Below, piece after piece: positions 5,167 through 5,177 of a stretch of 5,177 nucleotides of DNA (positions are counted from its first letter, which is position 1; every line of letters starts with the position of its first letter). The DNA comes from Acidobacteriota bacterium (GTDB taxonomy: Bacteria > Acidobacteriota > UBA6911 > RPQK01 > DATIPO01). A model generated the notes under the pieces. It saw nothing but the letters and a program-made list of their open reading frames with translations. It did no database searches and was not told where the DNA came from. The stretch lies in contig JANQFM010000554.1 in assembly GCA_028277865.1 (NCBI GenBank), positions 1-5,177 of the forward strand. The letters run 5' to 3'. Both the position numbers and the translations under genes were made by a program.

Positions 5167-5177
5167 TGTCGAATCAT

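Larger units (their letters stand above)
4870..5177. other. Gene-free regulatory stretch at the right edge
   Basis: I see no protein or RNA gene in these 308 bases. From left to right they hold the solenoid gene's ribosome binding site (4878-4884), about 80 nt of unremarkable leader or promoter sequence, a foldable four-armed sequence (4971-5040), and an A+T-rich tract from about 5105 leading into a plus-strand promoter and operator-like palindrome. The sharp drop in G+C after about 5105 fits an upstream region for a gene starting beyond the window. Confidence 0.7.

Overview
This is a GC-rich bacterial chromosomal window (roughly 60% G+C by eye). It has four protein genes, short gene borders filled with repeats, and a regulatory stretch at the right edge. 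Nothing in it looks like phage, plasmid, transposase or CRISPR. The mix of a DUF6178-like protein, an exported single-domain S9-type hydrolase, a DUF4097-like beta-strand-repeat protein and abundant intergenic repeats would fit an Acidobacteriota-like or deltaproteobacterial-grade environmental genome. That placement is an inference and not firm.

Layout from left to right. Positions 1-1340 (minus) hold the first 446 residues of a sodium:solute symporter of the PutP type, whose C-terminus runs off the left edge. Positions 1446-2849 (minus) hold a soluble DUF6178-like protein of unknown function, upstream of the symporter and on the same strand. Positions 2926-4026 (plus, divergent from DUF6178) hold an exported alpha/beta hydrolase with a complete Ser-Asp-His triad and an N-terminal coiled coil. 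Positions 4144-4869 (minus, convergent with the hydrolase) hold an exported protein built on an 18-residue DGSGG repeat, probably a beta-solenoid. Positions 4870-5177 carry no gene. They hold a strong ribosome binding site for the solenoid gene, a foldable four-armed sequence at 4971-5040, and a near-consensus plus-strand promoter at 5131-5158. The promoter's -10 box sits inside a TTCTGC-N10-GCAGAA inverted repeat, and it probably drives a gene beyond the right edge.

The clearest unexplained signal is a family of non-coding repeats at three consecutive gene borders (1379-1522, 2853-2901, 4033-4138). All are made of an 8-bp quasi-tandem unit, roughly CGCARAGN. Two are large inverted repeats that could form long hairpins. 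The first overlaps the 3' end of the DUF6178 gene and encodes its charged C-terminal tail. The third fills the convergent gap between hydrolase and solenoid genes and may act as a two-way terminator.

No shared pathway is evident. The two exported proteins probably act in the cell envelope or periplasm and the symporter in the inner membrane, but the divergent and convergent arrangement argues against a single operon. I saw no convincing new multi-gene system. The repeat family, the altered sodium and substrate sites of the symporter, and the coiled-coil hydrolase deserve the most attention.
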